A DNA stretch of 64,000 nucleotides from Ardenticatenaceae bacterium (GTDB lineage: Bacteria; Chloroflexota; Anaerolineae; Promineifilales; Promineifilaceae). The DNA is taken from the NCBI GenBank assembly GCA_020634495.1, contig JACKBR010000002.1, positions 62,001-126,000 of the forward strand, in the 5' to 3' direction. The notes beneath the pieces are model-generated. The model ran no database searches. It saw nothing but the letters and a program-made list of their open reading frames with translations, and was not told where the DNA came from. Every line of letters starts with the position of its first letter. The stretch's first letter is position 1. Positions 17,082 through 25,416 of the stretch are shown here, piece by piece. The position numbers and the translations under genes are program-made.

Positions 17082-17398
17082 TCACCCATTATCACAAATT
17101 CTCTTGGGATTGCGTAAGTCCTAAAGGTTCAAACATGGGGAAAGGGGTAATCTACCCTTCCCGCTTATTCTGAAATAATTCTAGTATCATCCAGTTGACT
17201 TATTTGGTCGAGAAGAGGTCGCGACGGCCGACGGGCTTCACTGGTGTAGGCCTAACTTAAGACCAGCGAGACAAGGAAAAGCAACCAGGCCTCCTTCTGT
17301 CAGGTATCAAGAGCCGCTGCGAGAGGTGTAAATCGACAATTTTGCGGCATATTAGTATTTTCTACAGGTCTCTATTTTTAGATAAAAGGAGTATATTC
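17082..17398. other. non-coding junction region
   Basis: 317 bp without a credible gene. The left part probably holds the end of the IS701-type element. Nothing else recognisable. Confidence 0.4.
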
Positions 17399-17591
17399 AT
17401 GAAGAATTTAGTGGATTGGCTAGGTTTTTTGTTTTGGCTGTTTTGGGGCATCATTTTGGGACCATACCTCACATACAATGCATTTATCAATTGGAGTGAA
17501 ATGGCTCAGAGGGACGGTGGTTTCTTGTGTTTGGAATTTTAGCGGGATGGTTCATACTTTATAGCATTTTCTTTGGCAAAGGAACCAAATG
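17399..17591 (+). pseudogene. small membrane protein, frameshifted
   Basis: Starts at ATG 17399 after AAAAGGAG. It reads MKNLVDWLGFLFWLFWGIIL and GPYLTYNAFINWSEMAQRD, then the frame closes. In the neighbouring frame the protein continues as RWFLVFGILAGWFILYSIFF GKGTK. The joined product would have two membrane helices and about 64 residues. A single-base indel near 17515 explains the break. Role unknown. Confidence 0.5.
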
Positions 17592-17684
17592 AGGTTGAGA
17601 GTAATTAACGTGAGTACGGGATAAGGGCTTCAACTGAGATACACTTGGTTTATCACAATCAACTGCATCATCAGGAGAAGCCCT

Positions 17685-17891
17685 ATGGGCAGTCTACTTG
17701 AATTATTTATGCTCGTCGATGATTTTTGCCAGGTGTTTATCCCCGCTATGGAACAACAGCTTTTGCAAAGTGGTCAATGCCAGCGCCTCCGTCAGCGTTC
17801 CCTATCCATCAGTGAAGTCATGACCATCCTGATTCTCTTTCATCAATCACACTATCGTTGTTTAAATTTGAACGGGTTAATAACTGCTTGA
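17685..17891 (+). pseudogene. IS982-family transposase, N-terminal fragment
   Basis: 68 residues: [20 protein letters not shown] and [20 protein letters not shown] match the N-terminus of IS982 transposases (LVDDFC, SLSEIMTI, FHQSHYR). The rest of the usual ~300 residues is missing. Upstream AGGGCTTCAACTGAG (17626-17640) may belong to its terminal repeat. Confidence 0.7.
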
Positions 17892-17997
17892 CGCTCCTTG
17901 AAACCATTCAAAAATTGAGCTTTGGTTGATCAAGAGAAATTTGATGAATTTTAAGATGGATTGACATGAGCCTAATTTTTCTAGTATGCTCTGATAA

Positions 17998-18072
17998 TTA
18001 GTGTAATCCACATTGTTTTGCAAAATTTACCAGGTCTTTTGGAATTCGCAGTGTCACCGTATGTCCCGACAT
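17998..18072 (-). pseudogene. possible ribbon-helix-helix antitoxin remnant
   Basis: 24-codon frame MSGHTVTLRIPKDLVNFAKQ CGLH ending at a TAA. TVTLRIPKDLVNFA is like the start of RHH antitoxins (strand then helix). It is too short to be intact. The surrounding 17892-18227 holds nothing else I can name. Confidence 0.3.
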
Positions 18073-18227
18073 CTACTATCAAGCCCATAATGTTCCGAGG
18101 CACTACTTCACTTTTGCGCTTGTTTGGTAACCTAAATTAATCCTATCAGTTGTTGAGTACACCAAAGTCGCTGGCTTAGTCTGTCTGTAAAGAAGTAATT
18201 ATTTTCATGTGTCAGGAGGTAAACCTA

Positions 18228-18665
18228 ATGAAAACTCGAACCATTTTGAGAATACGCGATGGAGATGAACACAAGAGAAGCTTGCTCTTATTTGTTGAGA
18301 GTACAAAGAAGGAAATTGAATCCATTCGAATGGCAGCCTATTCAGATCGCCTATTTAAAAACCCATTGATTAATTTGTTTAATCAATATATACGCATGGT
18401 TAACTCATTTTATTCCAAATATCGCGCACACGCTCAAAATGAAACGGATGAAAAGAAATTGCCACAGCAGATGCATAAAGCGATTATGAAATTAGCCACA
18501 GAATGGGATTATATTTTCCGGTTATCATCTGTTGCACGCGCACGTGGACGCGAACTAAAATGGTTGAGGCCAGTAATCCGCCAAGCAATTTCAGATCTTG
18601 GGTTAGACATTAATAGTTTTGTTGTTTTACCTCATTTTGGGCACGAATTTATGTTGACAAGGTAA
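18228..18665 (+). CDS. hypothetical protein, possibly truncated at the C-terminus by IS3
   Basis: 145 residues from the ATG at 18228, chosen for the strong AGGAGGT upstream. Helical and basic: RIRDGDEHKRSLLLFVESTK, ARGRELKWLRPVIRQAISDL. No family recognised. Its stop at 18663 lies 6 nt before the IS3 terminal repeat, so the native C-terminus may have been replaced by chance codons at the insertion. Confidence 0.5.
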   Translation: MKTRTILRIRDGDEHKRSLLLFVESTKKEIESIRMAAYSDRLFKNPLINLFNQYIRMVNSFYSKYRAHAQNETDEKKLPQQMHKAIMKLATEWDYIFRLSSVARARGRELKWLRPVIRQAISDLGLDINSFVVLPHFGHEFMLTR

Positions 18666-18732
18666 CCATCCCCTAAAATAGGACCAGTCATAAGTGGAAT
18701 TTTCCGGCACAATAGCCCAAGGAGAATTCCAC

Positions 18733-18999
18733 ATGAAACGAACGCAGTTTTCTGAAAACCAGATCATCAAGATTCTTAAAGAAGCTGAAACTGGTGTGCC
18801 CGTGACGGACCTGTGTCGCACCCACGGCTTCAGCAAAAGCAGTTTTTACAAGTGGAAAGCCAAATACGGTGGCATGGAAGCTTCAGATTTGCGGCGCCTC
18901 CGTGAGTTACAAGAAGAAAATCGACGCCTCAAGCAAATGTATGCTGAGCTGAGTCTGGAGCATCAGGTGCTAAAGGATATTGTCGAAAAAAAGTTGTAA
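18733..18999 (+). CDS. IS3 OrfA (HTH)
   Basis: 88 residues: MKRTQFSENQIIKILKEAET, VTDLCRTHGFSKSSFYKWKA (HTH), then a leucine-zipper-like helix RRLRELQEENRRLKQMYAEL. Near its end the run A7-G (18986-18993) is a slippery site. A -1 shift continues as EKKVVTVDERRELTSY into OrfB, giving the OrfAB transposase of the IS407/IS51-like group. Confidence 0.85.
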   Translation: MKRTQFSENQIIKILKEAETGVPVTDLCRTHGFSKSSFYKWKAKYGGMEASDLRRLRELQEENRRLKQMYAELSLEHQVLKDIVEKKL

Positions 19000-19001
19000 C
19001 C

Positions 19002-19838
19002 GTGGACGAGCGTCGTGAGTTGACCAGTTACGCTATCAGGCATCACCAGCTGAGTGAACGACACGCTTGTCGGCTGATGGAGCTTAGCCGGAGTGTGTAC
19101 TGCTATCAAGCTAAACTGAAAGATGATAGCGAGATCGCCGAGCAGCTGCGGCATTTGGCCGAGCGCAAACCACGGTGGGGTTTTGGCAAGATGTTTCAGC
19201 GCCTGCGCCATCAAGGGTATCGCTGGAACCATAAACGGGTACGGCGAGTCTATTGTGCTGAGCAGTTGAACCTACGGGTCAAACCCAAAAAACGGCTGCC
19301 TGTGCGCCAGCCCACACCGCTAGCGCAACCAGAAGCAGCCAACGAATCGTGGTCGGTCGATTTTATGAGCGATAGTTTGCAATCGGGACGCACCTTCCGC
19401 ACCTTCAATGTCATCGACGATTACAATCGCGAGGTACTGACCATTGAAATCGACACCTCGCTGCCCTCCGGCCGGGTCGTGCGGGTTCTGGAAATGATAG
19501 CTAGTTGGCGTGGCTATCCCAGGCGGCTACGCTCAGACAATGGCCCGGAGTTCATTTCCCAGCAGTTGGCTCGCTGGGCAGAAAAGCATGAGGTCCTGCT
19601 AGATTTCATCGAACCAGGCAAGCCCGCACAGAATGCCTACATTGAGCGCTTCAATCGCACTTATCGGGAGGACGTTCTAGACTTTTACCTGTTCAGTAGC
19701 CTGGCTGAGGTCAGAGAAATCACCGAGCGCTGGGTTGAGGAATACAATGCCATTCGTCCGCATGAATCGCTGGGTAACATGACACCCTATCAATATGCGA
19801 CTGCTAATAATCAAGCGCCTGAAAGTGTCCACTTCTGA
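19002..19838 (+). CDS. IS3 OrfB (DDE integrase)
   Basis: 278 residues. The DDE catalytic core shows WSVDFMSDSL (Asp1), RSDNGPEFIS (Asp2) and AYIERFNRTYREDVL (Glu). N-terminal HTH_21-like segment ERHACRLMELSRSVYCY. Expressed mainly as the OrfAB frameshift product. Confidence 0.9.
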   Translation: MDERRELTSYAIRHHQLSERHACRLMELSRSVYCYQAKLKDDSEIAEQLRHLAERKPRWGFGKMFQRLRHQGYRWNHKRVRRVYCAEQLNLRVKPKKRLPVRQPTPLAQPEAANESWSVDFMSDSLQSGRTFRTFNVIDDYNREVLTIEIDTSLPSGRVVRVLEMIASWRGYPRRLRSDNGPEFISQQLARWAEKHEVLLDFIEPGKPAQNAYIERFNRTYREDVLDFYLFSSLAEVREITERWVEEYNAIRPHESLGNMTPYQYATANNQAPESVHF

Positions 19839-19928
19839 GTGGTCCTAAAAATGGGATCTTTACAGATGAACCCCAAAAACTAGACCACAGGCTAAGGTCC
19901 AATAAACTATAGCTTGTGGAGGTTTTAA

Positions 19929-20219
19929 GTGACAAAAAAACGGAAAAATTATAGCCAGCAATTCAAGTTCAAAGTGGCGTTGGAAGCAATCAAAGAACTC
20001 AAGACGATCAATGAAATCGCCAGTGCCTACGACGTTCATCCAACCCAAGTCAAAAGCTGGAAAAAGCAGCTGTTGACCGAAGGGCCGTCCGTCTTTGGCC
20101 AGAATGTGGCCCAGCAACTGCGTAATCAGGAAGCTCGTGAAACTGAACTATATGAACAAATCGGCCGCCTCAAGATGGAATTGGAGTGGCTGAAAAAAAA
20201 AGCTGCCCGATTCGATTGA
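19929..20219 (+). CDS. IS3 OrfA (HTH)
   Basis: 96 residues: KNYSQQFKFKVALEAIKELK, HPTQVKSWKKQL, then ELYEQIGRLKMELEWLKKKA. A run of nine A (20193-20201) just before the end is a likely -1 slippery site. The shifted frame reads KKKLPDSIEAKRMMIE and joins OrfB. Confidence 0.85.
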   Translation: MTKKRKNYSQQFKFKVALEAIKELKTINEIASAYDVHPTQVKSWKKQLLTEGPSVFGQNVAQQLRNQEARETELYEQIGRLKMELEWLKKKAARFD

Positions 20220-20229
20220 GGCCAAGCGT

Positions 20230-21057
20230 ATGATGATTGAAACAGGCCATCCCACCATCAGCATTCGCCGTCAGTGTGAGCTAGTTGGTCTTAACCGAGC
20301 CACCTACTACTGGCAGCCAGCCAGCGAATCACCGCTGAACCTGGAACTGATGCAGCTGATCGACCAGGAGTACACGCGCGCACCTTTCTATGGCTATCGC
20401 AAGATGACGGCTCGCCTGAACAAGCAACCTGGTTTCGCGGTTAATCACAAGCGAATTGCACGGTTAATGGGAAAGATGGGGCTCCAGGCTATCTACCCAC
20501 GTCCCCAAACCTCTATTCCAGACCGGCAACACAAAAAATATCCTTATCTGCTGCGCGGCCTGAACATCAAACAGCCGAATCAAGTGTGGGCGGCAGACAT
20601 CACCTATGTGCCCATGCCGCATGGCTTCATGTACCTGGTGGCCATCCTGGACTGGTTCAGCCGTTTTGTCGTTGCCTGGCAGCTCTCCAACACATTGGAT
20701 GGCGCTTTCTGTGTCGAGGCGCTCCGTCAGGCGTTGCGGCACGGCCAACCTGAAATCTTCAATACTGACCAAGGTGTGCAATTCACGGCCCAGGCATTTA
20801 CCCAAGAGCTAGAAGCGGCGTCCATTCGCATCAGCATGGATGGCCGTGGCCGCGTCTTTGACAACATCTTCGTGGAGCGCCTCTGGCGCACCGTCAAGTA
20901 CGAAGACATTTACATCAAGGCGTATGCCACCGTACCTGAGTTGTTTACTGGTTTGGGTGACTACTTCGACCTGTACAATTACGAACGGCCGCACCAGAGC
21001 CTTGGCTATTGCACACCCGCCGATGTTCATTTTGCTGTTAACGTACCAATTCTGTGA
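20230..21057 (+). CDS. IS3 OrfB (DDE integrase)
   Basis: 275 residues: SIRRQCELVGLNRATYYWQP (HTH_21), WAADITYVPMPHGFMYLVAI (Asp1), IFNTDQGVQFTAQAF (Asp2), FVERLWRTVKYEDIYI (Glu), ERPHQSLGYCTPADV. All catalytic residues of the IS3 integrase core are present. Confidence 0.9.
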   Translation: MMIETGHPTISIRRQCELVGLNRATYYWQPASESPLNLELMQLIDQEYTRAPFYGYRKMTARLNKQPGFAVNHKRIARLMGKMGLQAIYPRPQTSIPDRQHKKYPYLLRGLNIKQPNQVWAADITYVPMPHGFMYLVAILDWFSRFVVAWQLSNTLDGAFCVEALRQALRHGQPEIFNTDQGVQFTAQAFTQELEAASIRISMDGRGRVFDNIFVERLWRTVKYEDIYIKAYATVPELFTGLGDYFDLYNYERPHQSLGYCTPADVHFAVNVPIL

Positions 21058-21218
21058 CCCGGTTTGGTATCTTAATATCGTCGATCTGTGGTCTTGACTT
21101 TGGGGGTCACCTTATTTTGTGCCTCCAAACAGCAGCAAAAAAGAATTCCAGTATCTTCAAAAATGATAGATTAGGAGATACGATGGTAAACGACTTCTTT
21201 TCAAGATTGTTGCCGGGG

Positions 21219-21461
21219 TTAATGGTAAAAATGTTGAGCAGGAGAACAAGTAAATAGTTCTAGAAACTCAGCCCATCCATCTAACGGCTTCATCCCCCAG
21301 ATAACACGCCACTTCAAGTCGCGTACACCGCTATTACTGGCTACATCCGCAACATCTTCTCCTGTATCCAACCTACGATTTAGCATTCTGCACTTTTGCT
21401 GACTCATCCACTTGACAGTGGCAGACGTTTGCAGAGCAATTTCCCCAAATCCTTGCTCCAC
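21219..21461 (-). pseudogene. possible C-terminal gene fragment next to IS3
   Basis: The frame reads KWMSQQKCRMLNRRLDTGED, VRDLKWRVIWGMKPLDGWAE and FLELFTCSPAQHFYH. Coding-like composition, but no start with a Shine-Dalgarno and no family recognised. The surrounding 21110-21671 has no other convincing gene. Confidence 0.25.
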
Positions 21462-21671
21462 ATGTGCGCCAAACAGAACGATTTCAACAGCCTATCTCAC
21501 CTTAGCCAAGCATCAAGCTGAAATTGACCCATATAATCGGTTGCTCTAAATCAACCATTGGCTGTTATTTGTCTGAATTGGTAACGGCAGGGCTCCCCCA
21601 TGAAAGGTATCCGGGCTGACCCGTTTGCCAATCGCCAAATGACCAAGCCACAAAAAGGAGCACCGATAAAT

Positions 21672-23324
21672 ATGACAACACAGAAACAGTACCGCCACAA
21701 AAGATTAAGATTCGCAATTTACACACGCTACTCCTCAGAACTTCAAAACGAACTCAGTCTGGAAGCACAGGAATCTCGCTGTCGCCGCGCCATCGCTGAA
21801 CGCAAAGGAAAGCTGGTTGCCGTATTCAGTGATGAAGCACGCAGCGGCTGGAGCCTGGAAAGAGAGGGGTTTCAAAATCTCTGCCGGGCGGCCGAACTCA
21901 AAAAATTTGACGCCATCATGTTTTGGAAGTTTGATCGCCTGGCTCGCCACCATAATCAAGCCGTTATGATCAAAATGCTCCTGCGCCAGGAATATGGACT
22001 AAAACTCCATTGCGTTGAAGGTTTCTCCGAAGATGAAGACAACTCGCCGTATTCTGCCATGATGGAACAAATGCTGGCTATCTTTTCTGCTTTTTATTCA
22101 CAGAACCTCAGCAGTGAAACCAAACGGGGCAAGTACCAACGGGCCTCGCGAGGAGAATTTAACGGCAGCGTACCGCCTCTGGGTTACGTGCTTGTCAAAG
22201 CATCTGACGCCACAGCTGAACGACCAGCGGGCCTCTACATCATTCTGCGTATTGCCGCCGTCGTGCGGCGCGCTTTTAAACTGTATGCCACAGGGAAGTA
22301 TAGTGACCTGGATATCGCCAGCTGGCTCAATCAGCAGCCGATCATTCAAAAACTGCGTGATGGGTTGCCGCCCATCAGCAAGGATGCTGTTCGGGATATG
22401 CTGCAAAACCGCGTTTATACAGGTCGCGTGCCCTATGCTGAAACAATTTACAATGGTTCCTTGGGGGAGCGGAAACAATCTAGCCGCCAACGGAAGCAAT
22501 GGTTTGAAGGGAAGCACCAGGGGTTTATTTCAGATGCACTTTTCGATCGCTGCCAGCAAGTTCGCCAATCTTTTGACCAGGGCCAGAAGGCACCGGCTAC
22601 GCGGCGCACGTACCTGTTAAAGGGTCGGGTGTATTGCATGCATTGTATCAGCACAAAAGCAGAAGCCCTGATTGACCAAAATTTTGGCAAGATGGGTGCA
22701 GTGTGGCTTAATAAAGTCAACAAGGCTTATTATCGCTGCCGGGCAAAACATCGTGGCTACCCACCCTGCACGCAGAAAAACGTTCCGGTCACCTCCGTTG
22801 ATGCTCAGGTCCTGCAGGCTTTACGCAGTCTTGTTGTACCAACAGGTTGGCAAAGCCGAATAGAACAAGCCGTCCGGGGAAATTTAGAACATGCCGAAGC
22901 TTTTAAGCATATCACCCAGATTGAAGAGACGATCAAGCGCATCGACTTTAGCTGGGAACAGGGTTTCCTGGCACCACAAGAATATGTGTCGAAACGGACA
23001 CAACTTTACGAAGAAATTGAGTCATTGCTACCTGTAGATTATGATGCGCTGGTGGCCGCGGTTGATATCCTGGAGACTTTTGGCGCCCATTGGCAAGAAT
23101 GCGCGAATGCAAATGACCCGGAAAAGGCACGCCAGAGGCTCCTGGGTGAAATTGTGGACAAAGTTTTTGTTTCCGGTAGCCAGGTAACAGAGATTTCCCT
23201 CAAGGAAACATTTCGTACTATCCTAAATGGGGACCCTAATCTGAAACGAATCGGGAACGATTTTGTACGTACAAACACTTTGGTCGGGGTTCCCACCAGT
23301 TACAGGGGGCATCCAGACAAATGA
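21672..23324 (+). CDS. large serine recombinase
   Basis: 550 residues from the Met at 21672 (AAGGAG lies about 12 nt upstream; a Met at 21639 is an alternative). N-terminal resolvase domain with catalytic Ser in IYTRYSSELQNELSLEAQES and MFWKFDRLARHHNQAVMIKM. Then the Recombinase domain (GSVPPLGYV, QNRVYTGRVPYAE), a zinc ribbon (VYCMHC ... YYRCRAKHRGYPPC) and a coiled-coil-like segment (IEETIKRIDFSWEQG). It catalyses site-specific integration or excision between short att sites and may have mobilised part of this element. No accompanying directionality factor is evident. Confidence 0.9.
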   Translation: MTTQKQYRHKRLRFAIYTRYSSELQNELSLEAQESRCRRAIAERKGKLVAVFSDEARSGWSLEREGFQNLCRAAELKKFDAIMFWKFDRLARHHNQAVMIKMLLRQEYGLKLHCVEGFSEDEDNSPYSAMMEQMLAIFSAFYSQNLSSETKRGKYQRASRGEFNGSVPPLGYVLVKASDATAERPAGLYIILRIAAVVRRAFKLYATGKYSDLDIASWLNQQPIIQKLRDGLPPISKDAVRDMLQNRVYTGRVPYAETIYNGSLGERKQSSRQRKQWFEGKHQGFISDALFDRCQQVRQSFDQGQKAPATRRTYLLKGRVYCMHCISTKAEALIDQNFGKMGAVWLNKVNKAYYRCRAKHRGYPPCTQKNVPVTSVDAQVLQALRSLVVPTGWQSRIEQAVRGNLEHAEAFKHITQIEETIKRIDFSWEQGFLAPQEYVSKRTQLYEEIESLLPVDYDALVAAVDILETFGAHWQECANANDPEKARQRLLGEIVDKVFVSGSQVTEISLKETFRTILNGDPNLKRIGNDFVRTNTLVGVPTSYRGHPDK

Positions 23325-23742
23325 TAGGCTGCGGTCACCATCTAGATAAAGAACTATAGTTTTGGTTGACCCTGCGGCTCACAAATTGCTAAAATGCCTA
23401 CAAACAGGCGGCAGCCAGTGTTTGTGCCTCAACTATTTTTGGCCTAAATTCCATACTGGTTTGTTATACACTAGCCTAGCCCAACGCCTTTTATGCAGCA
23501 GCTTTTTTGCCGCGTCGCATCAATCCTAAACCGTTGGCATGTTAACTGTTCGAAACCATAGAAACGAAAGAAGTGCGCATTAGTATGGGTGTGTTTCATT
23601 TATTTTGAAAAAGGACATCCCCTGTTCCGTCTTTTCGAGTAGAATGAAGAATCTTGTGCCTTGCCGAAGTTCCGTCCCTTCCCCTCATTCGGAGTGGCAT
23701 GGGGATGTTTAAATAAATCAAACACACTCAAAAGATATCATT
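23325..23742. other. non-coding region downstream of the serine recombinase
   Basis: 418 bp without a supported gene. Moderately AT-rich. An attachment site for the recombinase could lie here, but I see no diagnostic repeat. Confidence 0.3.
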
Positions 23743-24042
23743 ATGAGTAGTATCATATCCTGTCGTCAATGCGAGGCGGAAAATCCCAAAGATGCTATAC
23801 AGTGCCATATCTGTGGTGCTAATTTCCAATCCAAAGGAAAAACAATCGCCCAGTTGCCTCAAGACCAGATTAAAACTGATAACGCAACCTTTGTTCCCGA
23901 GGAACTTATTTCTTCCAAAATTTCAAATTGGCGTCGTGAGTACACCCCTTTTCAAGAAAACGAAAATGAAATATCCTTTAAATGGTCACCTACTCCAACG
24001 CTATTCGAGGTGGGCGTACCTCTCGTTATTTTGAGTCTTTGA
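23743..24042 (+). CDS. zinc-ribbon protein, probably truncated
   Basis: 99 residues. The N-terminus SIISCRQCEAENPKDAIQCH ICGANF is a double CxxC zinc ribbon. Then comes an unstructured linker and FEVGVPLVILSL, which looks like the start of a membrane helix. The stop lies 36 bp before the IS1-like element at 24079, so the native membrane part may have been lost to the insertion or a nearby frameshift. Confidence 0.5.
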   Translation: MSSIISCRQCEAENPKDAIQCHICGANFQSKGKTIAQLPQDQIKTDNATFVPEELISSKISNWRREYTPFQENENEISFKWSPTPTLFEVGVPLVILSL

Positions 24043-24078
24043 GGGCCAGCCATGATTTTTTTGCTCCCCACCCTGCTG

Positions 24079-25216
24079 GGGTAACACTACAAAACAGCGT
24101 GGAGTAACCCGCGCTTGATTCTGAAACAAAAAAGCAGGTCACGCACCGACCAGGGCGACTCAGTCAAACCAGCCGCCATAGCCGGTGTGCCCGCCAAACT
24201 ATCATGAATGCGACAGCAATTGTAAACCACACCCGTCCAAAACAGCGCAGCTTCCAAATGAGGCCGGTAGCGTGCCGGCGTCCGCGAGCGGCGCGTCAAG
24301 GCGGGCATCCAGGTGCGCAACGTGGCATTCAAGCGCTCAATGTACGCCGTGTTGAAGACGCCAATCGTCAGCTGCGTGACCAACAGCACGTTTTGAGCCC
24401 CTTGCCAGATCCCGATAACCAACCGGCGTTCAATAGCTGTCAGGCGGCGAGCGGTGTAACGCTTGACCACCTGCACCAGATGCAGCTCCGGCCACGGCAA
24501 CAGCCGTGGCCGACCCTGGCGACTGGTGTAAAGCGGGTCGCGAAACAGTTTGCTAATCGCCTCAGCCCAGCCAGCAAAGCCATCCGTGACCCACAAGATA
24601 GGCAACCCACGACGCCCAGAGGCACGAACTTGGGCCACCACTTTTTCGACCAAACTGGTGTTGCGTTGGACGCTAACAGCGCCCCACAGAAACAATCGGG
24701 AGAAAACAGTCATGGGGGTCGCTATCCAAACAGCGCCGTACTGTGTCTTGACATACAGCTCATCGGCTTGGACCTGTCCCAACTCAAGCTCACCCTGACA
24801 AACCAGGTCGGTCTGCACGCGCTGGGCATGTCGGCCTGTTTTCAACTGCCAGGCGATTACCGTTCGTTCATCCAGACTGAAGGCCAGGACGATGGCTTGT
24901 ACCGGGCAGCCAGCTGCCAGCAGCGTGACCACCAGAATGAAGACCCAGTGGGGATAGTGGCTGCCCTGGGTCTCGGCAAAGGTGCGCCTGCAGGCTGTGC
25001 AGCGAAAGCGGCGTTCTTTTTGCGAATGAATCCAAATGCGGTCATCCTCACCACAATGAGGACAAGTCATCAAATCTGGATTCAAAGCGGGTTCTGTCAT
25101 AAACTTCAGATTCATGAGGATCTTTTGATTGGGTATGGTTTTTGTTGAGACCGCTAATTGTACCCTTATCAAAGGTCCTCTTTTAATTTACTACACGGTA
25201 TTCTGTGGTGTTACCC
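24079..25216 (-). mobile_element. IS1/ISNCY-like element, intact copy
   Basis: Inverted ends GGGTAACACTACAAAACAGC (left) and GGGTAACACCACAGAATACC (right, reverse complement), about 23 of 29 matching. 1138 bp with one transposase gene. No target duplication could be defined. The other copy, in opposite orientation, is at 48858-55319 and is interrupted. Confidence 0.85.
24087..25115 (-). CDS. IS1/ISNCY-like DDE transposase
   Basis: 342 residues from the ATG at 25115. N-terminal zinc ribbon (MTCPHCGEDDRIWIHS ... FRCTACRRTF) and HTH-like part (VQAIVLAFSLDERTVIAWQL). Catalytic positions: LGQVQADELYVKTQYG (Asp), ILWVTDGFAGW (Asp), FNTAYIERLNATLRTWMPAL (Glu). It appears intact. Confidence 0.85.
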   Translation of the reverse strand: MNLKFMTEPALNPDLMTCPHCGEDDRIWIHSQKERRFRCTACRRTFAETQGSHYPHWVFILVVTLLAAGCPVQAIVLAFSLDERTVIAWQLKTGRHAQRVQTDLVCQGELELGQVQADELYVKTQYGAVWIATPMTVFSRLFLWGAVSVQRNTSLVEKVVAQVRASGRRGLPILWVTDGFAGWAEAISKLFRDPLYTSRQGRPRLLPWPELHLVQVVKRYTARRLTAIERRLVIGIWQGAQNVLLVTQLTIGVFNTAYIERLNATLRTWMPALTRRSRTPARYRPHLEAALFWTGVVYNCCRIHDSLAGTPAMAAGLTESPWSVRDLLFCFRIKRGLLHAVL

Positions 25217-25416
25217 GCATTTAAGTAGAATAAAGATTGGCTCAGTTTACTTTTGTAAATCATGCCATCCGACCCATATTCCCAACCCTTATTTCAGGGG
25301 AAGGTCATTTTGACTTCATGGATATTGCGGAGGCAAAAGTCTCGTAATCCCTTCTGTCAGATTTTTGATGTATATGTTTTCTTGTTCTTCCAGTCCAACA
25401 AATTCAAGGGGTCGAC

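Larger units (their letters stand above)
18671..19855 (+). mobile_element. IS3-family element A (complete)
   Basis: Inverted ends CCCTAAAATAGGACCAGTC (left) and CCCATTTTTAGGACCACTC (right, reverse complement). The 3-bp target duplication ATC is at 18668-18670 and 19856-19858, typical of IS3. It contains orfA and orfB and looks intact. Confidence 0.85.
19867..21109 (+). mobile_element. IS3-family element B (complete)
   Basis: Left end TGAACCCCAAAAACTAGACC (19867...) and right end, reverse complement, TGACCCCCAAAGTCAAGACC (...21109). Together with the next CACAG these give about 20 of 24 matching bases. No clear target duplication. It sits 11 bp after IS3 element A. A decayed relative is at 32158-32608. 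Confidence 0.85.

Noticed and set aside
24204..25148. 314-codon plus-strand ORF
   Set aside because: Antisense shadow of the IS1-like transposase; the same shadow appears opposite copy 2.
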